Below are positions 12,776 through 13,666 of a stretch of 13,666 bases of DNA, one piece after another. Under the pieces are notes generated by a model that did no database searches, was not told the DNA's origin, and worked only from the letters and a program-made list of their open reading frames with translations. The position numbers were made by a program, and so were the translations under genes. Positions within the stretch are counted from its first letter, which is position 1. Each line of letters starts with the position of its first letter. The DNA lies in assembly GCA_902772945.1 (NCBI GenBank), contig CACYCU010000198.1:1-13666 (forward strand), in the 5' to 3' direction. The DNA is from an uncultured bacterium (GTDB lineage Bacteria > Cyanobacteriota > Vampirovibrionia > Gastranaerophilales > Gastranaerophilaceae).

Positions 12776-13651
12776 ATGAAGAATATCGTGGTATACACTG
12801 ACAAAAACGAATCCAAGTTAGCTGACGTTTTGTCACAGATTGAAGATGCTAATGTCAGAATTGAAAATGCTGAAACTTTGAAGGATTATGAAACTCTTAA
12901 TCCGGGTTTGGTTGTAATTGAAAGTGTTCCGAATATTAAAGATGTTCTTATGACAACAAAATTCAAAGCTCCTACATTATTTATAGGTGATGTATTTAAA
13001 GGTTCAACTGTCAGAGCTGTTCTTTTTGATTTTATTAAGACACCTGTTGATAATATGGAACTTGTTATCAGAGCAAATGCTCTTTTGAAATATAAGGAAT
13101 TGAGAGATAAATTAAAAACTGTTTCTACAACGGATGAATTGACAGGTCTTCATAACAGAAAATATATGCAAGAACGTATGGAACAAGAAATTTCTCGCGC
13201 AAGACGTTACGGAAACAAATTATCTTGTTTGTTGTTTGATTTAGACTTTTTCAAAGTTGTAAATGATATTTATGGTTATGAATGGGGCGATGTCCTTTTA
13301 AAATCTATTGCAGATAAATTAAAACAGCTTATAAGAAAAGAAGATATCTTAACTCGTTACGGCGATGAAGAATTTTTACTTATTTTGCCAAATACATCTG
13401 AAGAAAATGCATTTTTATTTGCAGAAAGATTTAGACGAGATATTGAAAAGATGGAATTTATTCCTGCAGGCGAAGAAGAACGCCATCCTATAACAATTTC
13501 CGGCGGAATTTCTACATATCCTTGTATTGAAGATACGGATGAAGACGCAAATACAATAATTCGTTACGCAGAACATGCTTTGTATAACGCTAAAAAACGC
13601 GGTAAAAATAAAATTGTCCAATTCTCAAAATTGAATCTTGGTGAAGGCTAA
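12776..13651 (+). CDS. GGDEF-domain protein with pseudo-receiver and degenerate active site
   Basis: A 291-residue cytoplasmic protein. Residues 1-110 look like a response-regulator receiver, with Asp9 in the acidic pocket and Lys88-Thr-Pro90 in place of the usual KP. The phospho-acceptor position appears to be Glu49 (LVVIES), so it is probably not phosphorylated. Residues about 118-285 form a GGDEF domain: DELTGLHNRKYM, DLDFFK (155-160, metal site), then RYGDEEF, where the GGDEF signature reads GDEEF (196-200). An RxxD inhibitory site, RKED (187-190), sits exactly five residues before it. The missing second glycine makes cyclase activity doubtful, while the intact I-site could still bind c-di-GMP, so it may be a receptor. 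ATG 12776 is chosen from the AGGAG site; the in-frame TTG at 12722 lies in the -35 box. Confidence 0.9.
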   Translation: MKNIVVYTDKNESKLADVLSQIEDANVRIENAETLKDYETLNPGLVVIESVPNIKDVLMTTKFKAPTLFIGDVFKGSTVRAVLFDFIKTPVDNMELVIRANALLKYKELRDKLKTVSTTDELTGLHNRKYMQERMEQEISRARRYGNKLSCLLFDLDFFKVVNDIYGYEWGDVLLKSIADKLKQLIRKEDILTRYGDEEFLLILPNTSEENAFLFAERFRRDIEKMEFIPAGEEERHPITISGGISTYPCIEDTDEDANTIIRYAEHALYNAKKRGKNKIVQFSKLNLGEG

Positions 13652-13666
13652 ATATTGGGCAAGTAT

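Noticed and set aside
1..13666. tRNA, rRNA, CRISPR array, transposase or phage gene cluster
   Set aside because: No cloverleaf-like, rRNA-like or regularly spaced repeat sequence was seen. The transglycosylase fragment alone does not justify a prophage call.

Overview
The window is AT-rich (roughly one third G+C) and gene-dense, with mostly short intergenic gaps on both strands. It suggests a low-GC, host-associated bacterium, most likely a gut member of Candidatus Gastranaerophilales (Melainabacteria/Vampirovibrionia). That placement is an inference. It rests on base composition, on lineage-style hypothetical proteins (the 633-aa protein at 2246-4147 and the membrane protein at 514-1428), and on a standard housekeeping set. 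No mobile element, CRISPR array, rRNA or tRNA was seen.

Layout. 2-517: 3' end of a lytic-transglycosylase-like gene on +, cut by the window edge. 514-1428 (-): unknown multi-pass membrane protein sharing its stop bases with the previous gene. 1445-2155 (+): PnuC-type vitamin B3 transporter. 2246-4147 (+): large unknown protein with a well-formed terminator. 4191-4233: repeat-like palindrome. 4239-5084 (-): PlsC-family acyltransferase, downstream of lipA (5130-5972, -). 6092-6355 (+): small exported protein with its own sigma70-type promoter. 6404-7624 and 7635-8759 (-): an alr-lpd pair, where lpd is unusually short. 8803-9495 (-): secreted protein of unknown function. 9638-10070 (+): two small acidic proteins forming an operon with a strong terminator. 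10139-12663 (-): a rimI-bioY-mnmE operon. 12776-13651 (+): a GGDEF protein with a degenerate active site and a pseudo-receiver.

How the genes relate. Several are cofactor genes: lipA makes lipoyl groups and lpd reoxidises them, bioY imports biotin, and pnuC imports a pyridine nucleotide precursor. Others are housekeeping: alr supplies D-alanine for the wall, mnmE modifies tRNA wobble uridine, and rimI is a GNAT acetyltransferase.

The most notable signals are regulatory. The 9638 operon has a near-consensus sigma28 (FliA/SigD) promoter: TAAAGTTT, 12 nt, GCCGATAT. The unknown 633-aa gene has the same -35 box at the same spacing with a weaker -10 box, so the two may share a sigma28 regulon. Separately, several minus-strand genes have a -10 hexamer only 6-8 nt before the ATG and no Shine-Dalgarno, which predicts leaderless mRNAs. 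The plus-strand genes with identifiable promoters instead carry ordinary leaders with AGGAG-type sites.
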